Position numbers and translations under genes: made by a program. Positions 18,427 to 32,826 of a DNA stretch of 64,000 nucleotides are shown here, piece by piece. Under the pieces are notes generated by a model that made no database searches, had not been told where the DNA came from, and saw only the letters and a list, made by a program, of their open reading frames with translations. Source of the stretch: Sphingobacterium sp. (lineage in GTDB: Bacteria; Bacteroidota; Bacteroidia; Sphingobacteriales; Sphingobacteriaceae). The stretch lies in assembly GCA_022712315.1 (NCBI GenBank), contig JALAGS010000116.1, positions 62,001 through 126,000 on the forward strand, read 5' to 3'. Numbering within the stretch: position 1 is the stretch's first letter; each line of letters begins with the position of its first letter.

Positions 18427-19569
18427 ATGTTACCATTAGCAGGTTATACTGTAGTCGACTTTAGTCAATTTTTATCCGGCCCATTAGCAAGTTTACGGCT
18501 AGCCGACTTAGGCGCGCGGGTTATAAAAATAGAAAAACCGGAGACGGGTGATATTTGCAGGCAATTATATACCTCTGATACGATATTGAATGGTACTTCA
18601 ACAGTTTTTCATGCCATTAATCGGAATAAAGAAAGTATGGTTTTGGATTTGAAAAGCGAATCCGACAAACAGATCATACGTGATTTAATCGCGCGGGCAG
18701 ATGTGGTGCTGCACAATTTTCGTCCAGGTGTCATGGAACGTTTGGGCTTTGACTATGCAGGTGTCCGAGAGATCAATCCGACAGTGATTTATGGAGAGAT
18801 CTCGGGATATGGAAAAGAAGGTCCCTGGGTTAAGCGACCTGGTCAGGATCTATTATTGCAATCGCTTACTGGGATGACCTGGTTGAGCGGCGATGCCAAT
18901 AATGGTCCAGTGGCCATGGGACTTTCCATTGTGGACATGTTTGCCGGCTCTAACCTATGTAGTGCCGTATTGGCTTGCCTGTATCGTCGTGCGATGCAAC
19001 AGACGGGGGCACACGTTCATGTCAGCATGTTGGATTCTGCTGTGGATATACAATTTGAGGCCGTCACAACCTATTTTCGTGATGGTAAATTGTTACCCCA
19101 ACGTAGCGAGGTGAGCAATGCGCATGCTTATTTGGCGGCGCCATATGGCGTGTATCGTACCCAAAATGGTTTTCTGGCGCTTGCTATGGGCTCTATTCCT
19201 TTTCTCAGCAAATTATTAGATTGCACAGCGCTGGAAGGCTTCGCGGACGGTGAACAGGCTTTCCGCGAAAGAGATACCATTAAAGAGATATTAGCGGTAC
19301 ACTTGGCAACAGCATCTACGGAGCATTGGTTAGCGATCTTGGAAGCAGCTGACATCTGGTGTGCAGATGTATTGGATTGGCGCCGTTTGACCGACCACGA
19401 TGCTTTTAAAGTGCTAGACATGCTACAGGAAGTAACGATGGGTGACGGCTTCCGTTATGAGACCACCCGTTGTCCGATTCGCATCGATGGCGAGCGGTTG
19501 ACCGCGACAAAGGGCTCGCCCAAACTAGGTGAGCACACCGCTAAAATACTGGGGGAACTGTATGGATAA
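18427..19569 (+). CDS. CaiB/BaiF type III CoA-transferase (second copy)
   Basis: The 380-residue paralogue of the preceding enzyme shares [46 protein letters not shown] and [20 protein letters not shown]. The catalytic Asp is Asp170 (IVDMF). The two copies have clearly diverged, so they may form a heteromer or act on two acids. Adjacent pairs of family III CoA-transferases are known, for example succinyl-CoA:malate transferases built from two subunits. It overlaps the following binding-protein-like gene by eight bases with the same ATGGATAA sequence as at 17274. The substrate is unknown. Confidence 0.88.
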   Translation: MLPLAGYTVVDFSQFLSGPLASLRLADLGARVIKIEKPETGDICRQLYTSDTILNGTSTVFHAINRNKESMVLDLKSESDKQIIRDLIARADVVLHNFRPGVMERLGFDYAGVREINPTVIYGEISGYGKEGPWVKRPGQDLLLQSLTGMTWLSGDANNGPVAMGLSIVDMFAGSNLCSAVLACLYRRAMQQTGAHVHVSMLDSAVDIQFEAVTTYFRDGKLLPQRSEVSNAHAYLAAPYGVYRTQNGFLALAMGSIPFLSKLLDCTALEGFADGEQAFRERDTIKEILAVHLATASTEHWLAILEAADIWCADVLDWRRLTDHDAFKVLDMLQEVTMGDGFRYETTRCPIRIDGERLTATKGSPKLGEHTAKILGELYG

Positions 19570-20788
19570 ATTACGTTTTGCTGTGCGGAAATTTGAACCT
19601 TTTGAGCGTGCCATGGAGAAATGTTGGGCGGCTTATCAGGAGCTATATCCATCGGATATGAAGATAGAGTTTGTTCCATTAGATTTAGAGGAATTGACAG
19701 CAGCCTTCTTTGAAAACCAAGGCCTTTATAATGGTGATTGGGATATTGTCCATATCAATACCGATTGGATCGCACGTGCTTACGAAACGAAAGGTTTAGC
19801 TAATCTCGATCTTATGCTCGATCAATATCCACCCGAAGAAGTGGAGTGTGCATGGCCCGAAAGTTTACAGGCTTTACAACGTTTTGATGGACAGGTGTTT
19901 GGTTTACCTTTTCATGATGGTCCCGAATGCTTGGTCTTTCGGAAAGATCTGTTCGATGATCCACAGGAGCAGAGCCGTTTTCACGCGCTTTACGGAAAGC
20001 CTTTGGCTGTTCCAACAACCTGGACTGATTTTTTAACCGTTGCCACATTTTTTACCCGTCCGGAAGATAACCTGTACGGAACCGTGTTTGCCGGTTATCC
20101 GGATGGACACAATGCGGTATTCGATTTCTGTATTCAACTTTGGTCCCGTGGAGGCGATTTGCAGCAAGGAGAGATACCTGTTAAGCTGGATCAGCCATTG
20201 GCTGTAGAAGCATTGGATTTTTATAGAGGGTTATTTAAAGAGAGTAGGGGATTACACCCCGAATCGGCCAATTATGAATCCGTGCAGGCCGGTGCCGCCT
20301 TTGCGCGGGGAGAAGTAGCCATGATGGTCAATTGGTTTGGATTTGCATCCTGGGCACAAATTGATGCGGCGTCGGCAGTGCAAGGTAAGGTAGATGTAGC
20401 AGCCATTCCTTCGGCAGAAGGGGGAATGTCCCCTTCATTAAATGTGTATTGGTTGTATGCAATCCCAGAAGGTAGTCGTCATAAGCAGTTGGCTTATGAC
20501 TTTATACGTTTTGCAGTCGGATGCCAACAAGATAAGCTGCTTACTGTCGAAGGAGGAGTAGGCTGTCGTTACTCCACCTGGTATGATTCCGAAATCAATC
20601 AGATGATACCCTTTTATAATAAATTGGCTGAATTGCATGATAATGCACGTACATTACCGCGCTTGGCCAACTGGCCGCAGATTGCACATATCATTGATGA
20701 GACCGTCATAGCAGCGATTAATTCCGAGGAGAGTAGTCTTTCATTATTGACCAAAGCACAGAAAAAACTAAATACATGGATAGGATAG
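19562..20788 (+). CDS. Solute-binding-protein-like protein without a signal peptide (second of cluster)
   Basis: I chose the ATG at 19562 (408 residues, [14 protein letters not shown]) over 19529, which would overlap the CoA-transferase gene by 41 bases and still give no leader. The fold signatures are those of family 1 extracellular sugar-binding proteins: [60 protein letters not shown], and a hinge and C-lobe with GRGEVAMM-like [13 protein letters not shown]. There is no signal peptide, lipobox or transporter partner. It is distantly similar to the protein at 16118. The role is unknown; a cytoplasmic ligand-binding or catalytic function linked to the CoA-transferases is inferred. Confidence 0.73.
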   Translation: MDKLRFAVRKFEPFERAMEKCWAAYQELYPSDMKIEFVPLDLEELTAAFFENQGLYNGDWDIVHINTDWIARAYETKGLANLDLMLDQYPPEEVECAWPESLQALQRFDGQVFGLPFHDGPECLVFRKDLFDDPQEQSRFHALYGKPLAVPTTWTDFLTVATFFTRPEDNLYGTVFAGYPDGHNAVFDFCIQLWSRGGDLQQGEIPVKLDQPLAVEALDFYRGLFKESRGLHPESANYESVQAGAAFARGEVAMMVNWFGFASWAQIDAASAVQGKVDVAAIPSAEGGMSPSLNVYWLYAIPEGSRHKQLAYDFIRFAVGCQQDKLLTVEGGVGCRYSTWYDSEINQMIPFYNKLAELHDNARTLPRLANWPQIAHIIDETVIAAINSEESSLSLLTKAQKKLNTWIG

Positions 20789-21861
20789 ATATTCAATATA
20801 AAACCATATTATCCCAAACGTCTTTGCCCATTATTATTATCGGAGCGGGCGGTATAGTGAAAGATGCACATCTCCCTGCTTATCGTAAGGCAGGCTTTCA
20901 TGTGCATGGTATTGTCAATCGTACAAAGACGAAAGCAGAAGCATTGGCACAGGAGTTCGGTATTCCGAATGTGTACGATACGGTGGCGGATGCCGTTGCG
21001 CAGGCACCCGAAAATGCGGTGTATGATATTACGACTATGCCGAATATCTATGTCGAAACCTTAGAGACTTTACCCGATGGAGCAGCGGTGTTGATCCAAA
21101 AGCCGATGGGCGATTACTATGTCGATAGCCAGGCAATCTTGGAGGTCTGCAAGCGCAAGGGTTTGGTGGCTGCGATCAATTGTCAGTTGCGTCAGGCGCC
21201 TTTTGTCAATGCGGCTCGTTGGCTGATCGATCAGGGCTACATCGGCGAACTCTACGATATGGAGGTGCGCGTAGCTGTGCATACCCCTTGGCAGCTTTTT
21301 CCACACGTGATGGTGCATCCGCGTTTGGAAATACTGTACCATAGCGTGCATTATATAGACCTGATCCGTTCTTTTTTGGGTACACCGGCATCGGTTTATG
21401 CCAAGACCTTGAAGCATCCAGCCAAAGAACTATCTTCGAGCCGGACAACCTTGTTATTTGATTATGGGGATACTATGCACGCGGTGGTTAATACCAATCA
21501 CGACCATGAATTTGGACCGCATAACGAAGAAAGTTACATCAAATGGGAAGGGACTAAAGGAGCGATCAAAGCTACGATGGGCTTATTGATGGATTATCCG
21601 CACGGCGTACCCGATGTATTTGAATATTGCATCAAACCGACCGACGGTAGTAAGCCGCAGTGGGTACAATTCCCGATCGAAGGGACTTGGTTTCCAGATG
21701 CCTTTATCGGTAGCATGGGTAGCTTGATGCGCTTTAAACTGGGCGAAATTGCTGTGTTACCGGCGGCAGTGGAGGATGTGATCGAGACCATGGCTGTCGT
21801 GGAGGCTGCTTATCAAAGCAGTGCTCAGGGCGGTGTACCTATTGTAGAGACTGGAAAATAA
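20776..21861 (+). CDS. Gfo/Idh/MocA family oxidoreductase (CoA-transferase cluster)
   Basis: The 361-residue cytoplasmic protein has the Rossmann motif [18 protein letters not shown] (about 19-36), a QKP variant of the EKP motif (VLIQKPMGD, about 110) and the HYIDL motif of the catalytic domain. It overlaps the preceding binding-protein-like gene by 13 bases, so it belongs to the same translation-coupled set. It may oxidise or reduce a sugar acid or hydroxy acid that feeds the CoA-transferases. It is not a close copy of the oxidoreductase at 12284. Confidence 0.85.
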   Translation: MDRIDIQYKTILSQTSLPIIIIGAGGIVKDAHLPAYRKAGFHVHGIVNRTKTKAEALAQEFGIPNVYDTVADAVAQAPENAVYDITTMPNIYVETLETLPDGAAVLIQKPMGDYYVDSQAILEVCKRKGLVAAINCQLRQAPFVNAARWLIDQGYIGELYDMEVRVAVHTPWQLFPHVMVHPRLEILYHSVHYIDLIRSFLGTPASVYAKTLKHPAKELSSSRTTLLFDYGDTMHAVVNTNHDHEFGPHNEESYIKWEGTKGAIKATMGLLMDYPHGVPDVFEYCIKPTDGSKPQWVQFPIEGTWFPDAFIGSMGSLMRFKLGEIAVLPAAVEDVIETMAVVEAAYQSSAQGGVPIVETGK

Positions 21862-21914
21862 AGATTGGAGATCAGCGAATAGGAACTAGAGGTTATAAAC
21901 ATAAAATAAATAAG

Positions 21915-22367
21915 ATGCATTTTGAATCCATTTTTTTTGAAGACTATATATTAAACGACAAACGGACAACATTGGGCCGTACGATTACCGAAACAGACTT
22001 TGTTGTTCATGCTGGACATACAGGCGACTTTTTTCCACATCATCTCGATGCGGAATGGTGCAAGACCCAACCTTTTGGACAGCGCATCGCGCACGGAACA
22101 ATGATCTTTGCGATTGGTATCGGACTGACGGCCTCAGTTATTAATCCGGAAGCATTTTCCAAAGGCTACGATCGCCTTCGTTTTGTCAAGCCCGTGTTTA
22201 TTGGCGATACCATCCACGCTGAGGTGACTATTTCTGAAAGATCCGATGCAAAAAAGCCTGAATTCGGTACTGTAGTTGAGCATGTTGAAATTATCAATCA
22301 ACATGGTGAAGTGGTGTTGGTCGCAGACCATATCCTGCTAGCAAAACGTAAGGAAGTTTCAATTTAA
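21915..22367 (+). CDS. MaoC-type (R)-specific enoyl-CoA hydratase/dehydratase
   Basis: The 150-residue protein has a single hot-dog fold. The hydratase-2 motif is intact: [10 protein letters not shown] gives the catalytic pair Asp38 and His43, followed by [15 protein letters not shown]. Such enzymes add or remove water on CoA thioesters, so this gene supports the idea that the neighbouring CoA-transferases feed a real CoA-ester pathway. It starts 53 bp after the oxidoreductase gene and ends 11 bp before the transporter gene. The substrate is unknown; relatives act on mesaconyl-, crotonyl- or methylmalyl-type esters. Confidence 0.85.
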   Translation: MHFESIFFEDYILNDKRTTLGRTITETDFVVHAGHTGDFFPHHLDAEWCKTQPFGQRIAHGTMIFAIGIGLTASVINPEAFSKGYDRLRFVKPVFIGDTIHAEVTISERSDAKKPEFGTVVEHVEIINQHGEVVLVADHILLAKRKEVSI

Positions 22368-22378
22368 CCTATCATCAC

Positions 22379-23674
22379 ATGGAAATTGGTACAAAATCAT
22401 CAATCAAGCTAACAGAGGCATCGTCTAATAAGGGCTATCTCCTTCCATTTATTCTGATTGTCAGCCTGTTTTTCTTATGGGGTATGGCCCATAATTTAAA
22501 TGGTGTGCTGATCCCGCATTTGAAAAAAGCCTGTCAGTTGAATAACAGCCAATCGGCACTGGTTGATACATCCGTATTCTTCGCTTACTTCATTATGGCT
22601 CTACCCGCAGGTTATATATTACGCAAGTGGGGATATAAGTTGTCTATTATTCTCGGGCTGCTTACTTTTTCCGTCGGCGCATTTTTATTTATCCCTGCGG
22701 CAGATCACCGGATGTATGAGCTCTTTTTACTGGCTTTATTTATTATTGGTTGTGGACTAGCTTTATTAGAAACAGCGGCTAATCCTTATGCTGCAGTTTT
22801 GGGTAAGCCCGAAGCAGCAACACACCGCCTTAATTTGGCGGCCTCCTTTAATGGCTTGGCGGCAATGGTCGCTCCAGTGGTAGGTACGACCTTTATTTTG
22901 TCGGGTACGAGCTATTCAGAAACGGAATTGTCGGCTATGACAGAAAGCAATCGCCTGGCATATCTGCTCCATGAAGCGTCTTCCGTAAAAATGCCTTATT
23001 TGATATTAGGTTTAATCCTGTTAGTTGTAGCATTTGTCTTTTTGTTTATAAAACTTCCTGAAATTCAAAGTGAAAAGGCAGAAAGAGAGACGGGTGAAAA
23101 GTCGGGATTATTTGCTGTACTTCGACACAAGCATTTGAGTTTTTCTGTGATCGCGCAGTTTTTCTATGTTGGAGCACAGGTTTGTGTAACCAGTTTTTTT
23201 ATTCGTATGGCACAGCAGGGAGCAGGTGTCGATGAGAAGACTGCGGGGTATTTTCTAGGTGTATATGGTTTGCTCTTTATGGGCGGACGTTTCGTCGGTA
23301 CCCTATTGTTGCGTTATACGACAGCCCAGCGTTTATTAGCTATTTATGCTGTTTGTTGCGCTATATTGGCAACTGTAGCCATTTCGGGTACAGGTATGGT
23401 CATCTTGTATGCGCTAGGTGGACTTGGTTTCTTTATGTCAATTATGTTTCCTACGATTTTTTCTTTGGGTATTGCTGGACTCGGAAACGAGACGAAACAA
23501 GCCTCTTCCTGGTTGATTATGTCAATTGTTGGTGGAGCCGTATTTCCCTTTGTGACCGGAAATATTATTGATGCGCTGGATGATAATACGCAGATTGGTT
23601 ATAGTGTACCTTTGGTCTGTTATCTTGTTATTTTATGGTTTGCACTGAAAGGATATAAACCGGCAAAAGCCTAA
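22379..23674 (+). CDS. MFS transporter, FucP (L-fucose:proton symporter) type
   Basis: The 431-residue membrane protein has about 12 hydrophobic helices. The start of helix 1 reads LFFLWGMAHNLNGVLIPHLKKA, the FucP-family signature, and LALLETAANPYAAVLG near residue 125 is equally typical. FucP-type carriers import L-fucose, L-galactose, D-glucose or similar sugars with protons in the inner membrane. It is the last gene of the CoA-transferase cluster, which suggests that the cluster's substrate is a sugar or sugar-derived acid. No terminator with a clean T-run follows. Confidence 0.87.
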   Translation: MEIGTKSSIKLTEASSNKGYLLPFILIVSLFFLWGMAHNLNGVLIPHLKKACQLNNSQSALVDTSVFFAYFIMALPAGYILRKWGYKLSIILGLLTFSVGAFLFIPAADHRMYELFLLALFIIGCGLALLETAANPYAAVLGKPEAATHRLNLAASFNGLAAMVAPVVGTTFILSGTSYSETELSAMTESNRLAYLLHEASSVKMPYLILGLILLVVAFVFLFIKLPEIQSEKAERETGEKSGLFAVLRHKHLSFSVIAQFFYVGAQVCVTSFFIRMAQQGAGVDEKTAGYFLGVYGLLFMGGRFVGTLLLRYTTAQRLLAIYAVCCAILATVAISGTGMVILYALGGLGFFMSIMFPTIFSLGIAGLGNETKQASSWLIMSIVGGAVFPFVTGNIIDALDDNTQIGYSVPLVCYLVILWFALKGYKPAKA

Positions 23675-23806
23675 GTTGTGTCTCATCTTATTTTTTAGTG
23701 AGCAACTGAAAAAAATATAGCGCGTGTTTTACTAGTGAAAAACACATATACCGCCGAAGTTAACGTTGGTTTTGGTGTTAGTGAATTGATTAACAATGAT
23801 TCGAAT

Positions 23807-29264
<5,458 letters not shown>

Positions 29265-29372
29265 ATAAATGAAGATTAGCAGGAAGATATCCAGTAAGTA
29301 AAGTTAAGCCCTGTAGGCGTCGACTAGTTGAAATGACGCGATAAGGGAGATACATTCAAAATTGAAAGAAAT

Positions 29373-29402
29373 AAGCTGTCCAACCTTTTTGGATAGCTTT
29401 AA
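29373..29402 (+). terminator. Terminator-like hairpin between the LacZ-type GH2 and GH106 genes
   Basis: AAGCTGTCC (29373-29381) pairs with GGATAGCTT (29391-29399) with one G-U pair. A short T-run lies in the loop and TTT follows. It ends only 16 bases before the GH106 start, so it may attenuate the downstream gene rather than fully stop transcription. Confidence 0.5.
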
Positions 29403-29417
29403 AGAACAAGATAAGAT

Positions 29418-32400
29418 ATGACGAGGATTAAGTTGCTATTAGGAACAAGTCTTCTTTTGGGCTGTTTGAGCAGCAATGCGCAGATTAAAGGTATTCCAAC
29501 GGAATTAGTTCCTTTGGATCAACATTCGTTTGAACGAGCAAAACCTTGGGTATTTTGGTACTTTATGCATGCCAGCTATTCCAAGGAAGGGATTACTGCG
29601 GATCTGAAAGCGATGGCAGAAAATAAGATCGCAGGAGCCTATCTAGCACCGATCAAGGGCAAAACTAATCCGCCTCTTTTCGATCCGCCGACAGAGACGT
29701 TGACACCAGCATGGTGGGATATGTTCAAATATATCGTCCGTGAAGCAAAAAAATATGGAGTAAAAATAGCTTTATTGCCCAATGATGGATTTGCAACCGC
29801 GGGGGGACCGTGGATCAGTCCCGAGAAGTCGATGCAGAAAGTCGTGTATGCCGATACCATAATCGATAGCAAGGGGAAGCGGTTGCGGAATATTCAGTTG
29901 CCGCAACCACAAGTCCAACAAGGCTATTACGAGGATATTGCGTTATTTGCAATGCCACTGGCGCATTCGCCGCGAAAGAGTCTTACGGAGAAGGTCCACG
30001 TATCCAGTAGCTATGGCGAAGATCTAAAACGATTGGCTGAAAGAGGCAACAAACAAAATTTTGCGACGACTGCGCCTGGGTGGATACAATATGCGTTTGA
30101 TCAGCCCTTCCCCTGCAATTCATTGAAAATTGAATGGACAACATCCAACTACCAGGCGAATCGTTTGCAAGTTTGGGCCAGCGATGATGGCGTAAATTTT
30201 CGGAAGGTTACACAATTAGAATCCCCCAGAATGGGCTGGTTGGATTGGGACAATGGAGTCACACACCTGATTCCGTATACCAAAGCGAAATATTTTCGTT
30301 TTGTCTACGATCCTGTCGGTAGTGAACCCGGAGCCGAAGACCTTGATTCCGGCAAATGGAAACCTTCCCTAAAATTAAATGGAATCAGTCTGTTTGAAGA
30401 AGCGCAGGTTAATCAGATCGAAGGCAAGACAGGAGAGATCTGGCGTGTTGGGAAAAAATCCGACCCAAGCGCTGTTGCCAAGGAAGCTGTTTTCGGACAA
30501 CAGCAGCTTATCCGTTTGCCTAGGCCAGACCAAGCAGGTCGTGTAGACTTAACATTACCAGCAGGAAAGTGGAAAATATTGCGTCTTGGACATACCTCCA
30601 CAGGTCATAAAAATGAAACTGCTGGGGCTGGAAAGGGGCTGGAATGTGATAAATTGGACGCTACTACAGTTGCTTTTCAATTTGATCAGTGGTTTGGAGC
30701 AGCCAAAAAGCATGTGGATCCACAGTTATCTAAAGAAGTCCTCACGGTATTTCATATTGATTCTTGGGAATGCGGTAGTCAAAACTGGACCCGTAGTTTT
30801 CCGGATGAGTTTTTAAAACGCCGGGGTTATGACCTGACTGACTATTTACCAGTTTTAGCGGGTTGTTTCGTCAATAGTGTAGAAGATTCCGAAGCCTTTT
30901 TGCAAGATTACAGACAGACCATCAGTGAGCTGTTGCAGGAGAAAGGCTATGCTACACTACGTCAGAAAGCGGATGAATACGGTGTCGAATTTACGGCCGA
31001 AGCCACGGCTCCTGTGATGGTCGGTGACGGGCTAGCCCATTTTGCTTCAACCGATCGTCCAATGGGTGAGTTTTGGCTCAGAAGCCCTTCGCACGATAAA
31101 CCTGCGGATATCTTGGATGCCATCTCAGGAAGCCATATTTATGGCAAACAGGTGACTATGTCCGAAGCCTTTACCCAGATTCGAGCCCAATGGGACGAAC
31201 ATCCACGGCTCCTGAAAAGTCTTCAGGATCGTAATTATGCCTTGGGGATCAACAACCTGGTCTACCATGTGTATGTCCATAATCCCTGGATAGACCGCAA
31301 ACCCGGCATGACCATGGATGGTATTGGCACCTATTTTCAACGCGATCAAACCTGGTGGAAACCTGGTAAGGAATGGGTCAATTATGCAATCCGTTCACAG
31401 CAGCTACTGCAATATGGGGTACCCGTACGTGATATAGCTGTGTTTATTGGTGAGGAGATTCCACGAAGGTCTGTACTCCCCAGTGCTTTGGTCGATGTGT
31501 TACCTGGTATTATTGGTGATGGCCGTGTCCATCGGACAGATTCTTTGTTGGCCAATGTCGGCCTACCCTTACAAAAAGTTGCGGGTGTGACTACAGGAGC
31601 CAATATGTATAGACCCGAAGATTGGGTCGATCCACTAAGCGGCTATGCCTACGACTCCTTCAATCCCGATGCACTTTGGAACCAGACTAGGGTGCTAGAC
31701 GGTAAGGTGATTTTTGCGGATCATATTGCTTATTCTATTCTAGTGATGCCAGGCAAAACTGCGATGAATCCGAATGGCAGCCAATATTCCCTTCGTACCT
31801 TAGAAAGCTTGTGTAAACTTGTTCATGCGGGGGCTACGGTGCTCTTCCAAGATATCCCACAGACATGGCGTGGCAAACTGACGGACGAAAAAGCACAACA
31901 GTATCGCGCTTTGCTCGCAGATTTATTCAGCGACCTCAAACCATTGACAAATACAACAGTACAAGTTAAGCAATTCGGCAAAGGGCGCGTACTTGTGGGA
32001 AACTATAACGCCAAGGATTTTAGTCCATTAAATATTGCTCCCGATGTGCTGATCAACGAAGGTCACAATCCACATATTTCCTGGAACCATCGCCGTTTCG
32101 ATGGTGGTGATTTGTTTTTTATAGCCAATCAAGATAGTTTAGCGCAAAACGCAACTTTATCTTTACGGACAAAAGAAAAATATGCCTACCATTACGATCC
32201 TGTAAGCGACAAACTAGCGGTTTTACCGTTTAAAGTGATCCACGATAGGACAGTGGCTGAACTATCGTTTGATGCTTATCAATCTGGCTTTGTATTGACC
32301 AGCGATAAAAAAATCGATATACCGACCTATCAATACTCTGGAAAAACAGCTTTGACAGGACCCTGGTCATTTACGGCCGATGGGCTGTCCGGCAAGCAAA

Positions 32401-32819
32401 CAATTAAACAGCAAGAGCCTCAGTTTTGGACAGCCAGTGCAGACGATGACATTAAATATCATGCTGGATCGGGAAGCTATGAGACAACGTTGCGTGTTCA
32501 TGAAATTGGTAAAAAACAGCGTGCTTATTTGCAATTTTCAGAGATCGAATCCATGGCTGAAATTTTTGTTAATGAACAGTCTGCTGGGGTTGTCTGGACC
32601 AAACCTTATCAGATCGATGTAACTGATTTTATCCGGCAAGGTGATAATAAAGTACAGGTCAAGGTCTATAATACATGGGGGAACCGTTTCCTTTATGAAA
32701 AAGAGAATGCAACAGTAGAAAAGAAAATACAGACAACAGCGTCAGACAAGTTCCTCAAAGGCTTATTACCTTCCGGATTACAAGGGAAAGTTGACTTACT
32801 GTGGTTAGATGCAAAATAA
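29418..32819 (+). CDS. GH106 alpha-L-rhamnosidase, exported
   Basis: The 1133-residue protein has a signal peptide (about 1-21, ending SNA). The start of the catalytic region reads RAKPWVFWYFMHASYSKEGI and the SAFTAG-like strand GVKIALLPNDGF follows, both characteristic of GH106. Glu451 (DSWECG) and Glu583 (TMSEAF) have the same 132-residue spacing as Glu461 and Glu593, which I recall as the catalytic pair of Bacteroides thetaiotaomicron BT0986. The C-terminus is a galactose-binding-like beta-sandwich (near 990-1120). It should release alpha-L-rhamnose from rhamnogalacturonan fragments. It complements the GH78 enzymes and the rhamnose catabolic genes downstream. Confidence 0.88.
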   Translation: MTRIKLLLGTSLLLGCLSSNAQIKGIPTELVPLDQHSFERAKPWVFWYFMHASYSKEGITADLKAMAENKIAGAYLAPIKGKTNPPLFDPPTETLTPAWWDMFKYIVREAKKYGVKIALLPNDGFATAGGPWISPEKSMQKVVYADTIIDSKGKRLRNIQLPQPQVQQGYYEDIALFAMPLAHSPRKSLTEKVHVSSSYGEDLKRLAERGNKQNFATTAPGWIQYAFDQPFPCNSLKIEWTTSNYQANRLQVWASDDGVNFRKVTQLESPRMGWLDWDNGVTHLIPYTKAKYFRFVYDPVGSEPGAEDLDSGKWKPSLKLNGISLFEEAQVNQIEGKTGEIWRVGKKSDPSAVAKEAVFGQQQLIRLPRPDQAGRVDLTLPAGKWKILRLGHTSTGHKNETAGAGKGLECDKLDATTVAFQFDQWFGAAKKHVDPQLSKEVLTVFHIDSWECGSQNWTRSFPDEFLKRRGYDLTDYLPVLAGCFVNSVEDSEAFLQDYRQTISELLQEKGYATLRQKADEYGVEFTAEATAPVMVGDGLAHFASTDRPMGEFWLRSPSHDKPADILDAISGSHIYGKQVTMSEAFTQIRAQWDEHPRLLKSLQDRNYALGINNLVYHVYVHNPWIDRKPGMTMDGIGTYFQRDQTWWKPGKEWVNYAIRSQQLLQYGVPVRDIAVFIGEEIPRRSVLPSALVDVLPGIIGDGRVHRTDSLLANVGLPLQKVAGVTTGANMYRPEDWVDPLSGYAYDSFNPDALWNQTRVLDGKVIFADHIAYSILVMPGKTAMNPNGSQYSLRTLESLCKLVHAGATVLFQDIPQTWRGKLTDEKAQQYRALLADLFSDLKPLTNTTVQVKQFGKGRVLVGNYNAKDFSPLNIAPDVLINEGHNPHISWNHRRFDGGDLFFIANQDSLAQNATLSLRTKEKYAYHYDPVSDKLAVLPFKVIHDRTVAELSFDAYQSGFVLTSDKKIDIPTYQYSGKTALTGPWSFTADGLSGKQTIKQQEPQFWTASADDDIKYHAGSGSYETTLRVHEIGKKQRAYLQFSEIESMAEIFVNEQSAGVVWTKPYQIDVTDFIRQGDNKVQVKVYNTWGNRFLYEKENATVEKKIQTTASDKFLKGLLPSGLQGKVDLLWLDAK

Positions 32820-32826
32820 AGAAATC

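Noticed and set aside
17274..19569. Duplicate CoA-transferase genes as an assembly or tandem-copy artefact
   Set aside because: The two differ throughout in protein and DNA sequence and in flanking genes, so they are old paralogues.
16118..20788. A complete ABC sugar-import operon, suggested by two binding-protein-like genes
   Set aside because: No permease, ATPase or lipoprotein anchor is encoded, and neither protein has a leader.
23724..23745. GTGTTTT/AAAACAC dyad upstream of the GH78-like gene
   Set aside because: It is short, AT-rich and has no clear promoter or T-run beside it; chance is likely.
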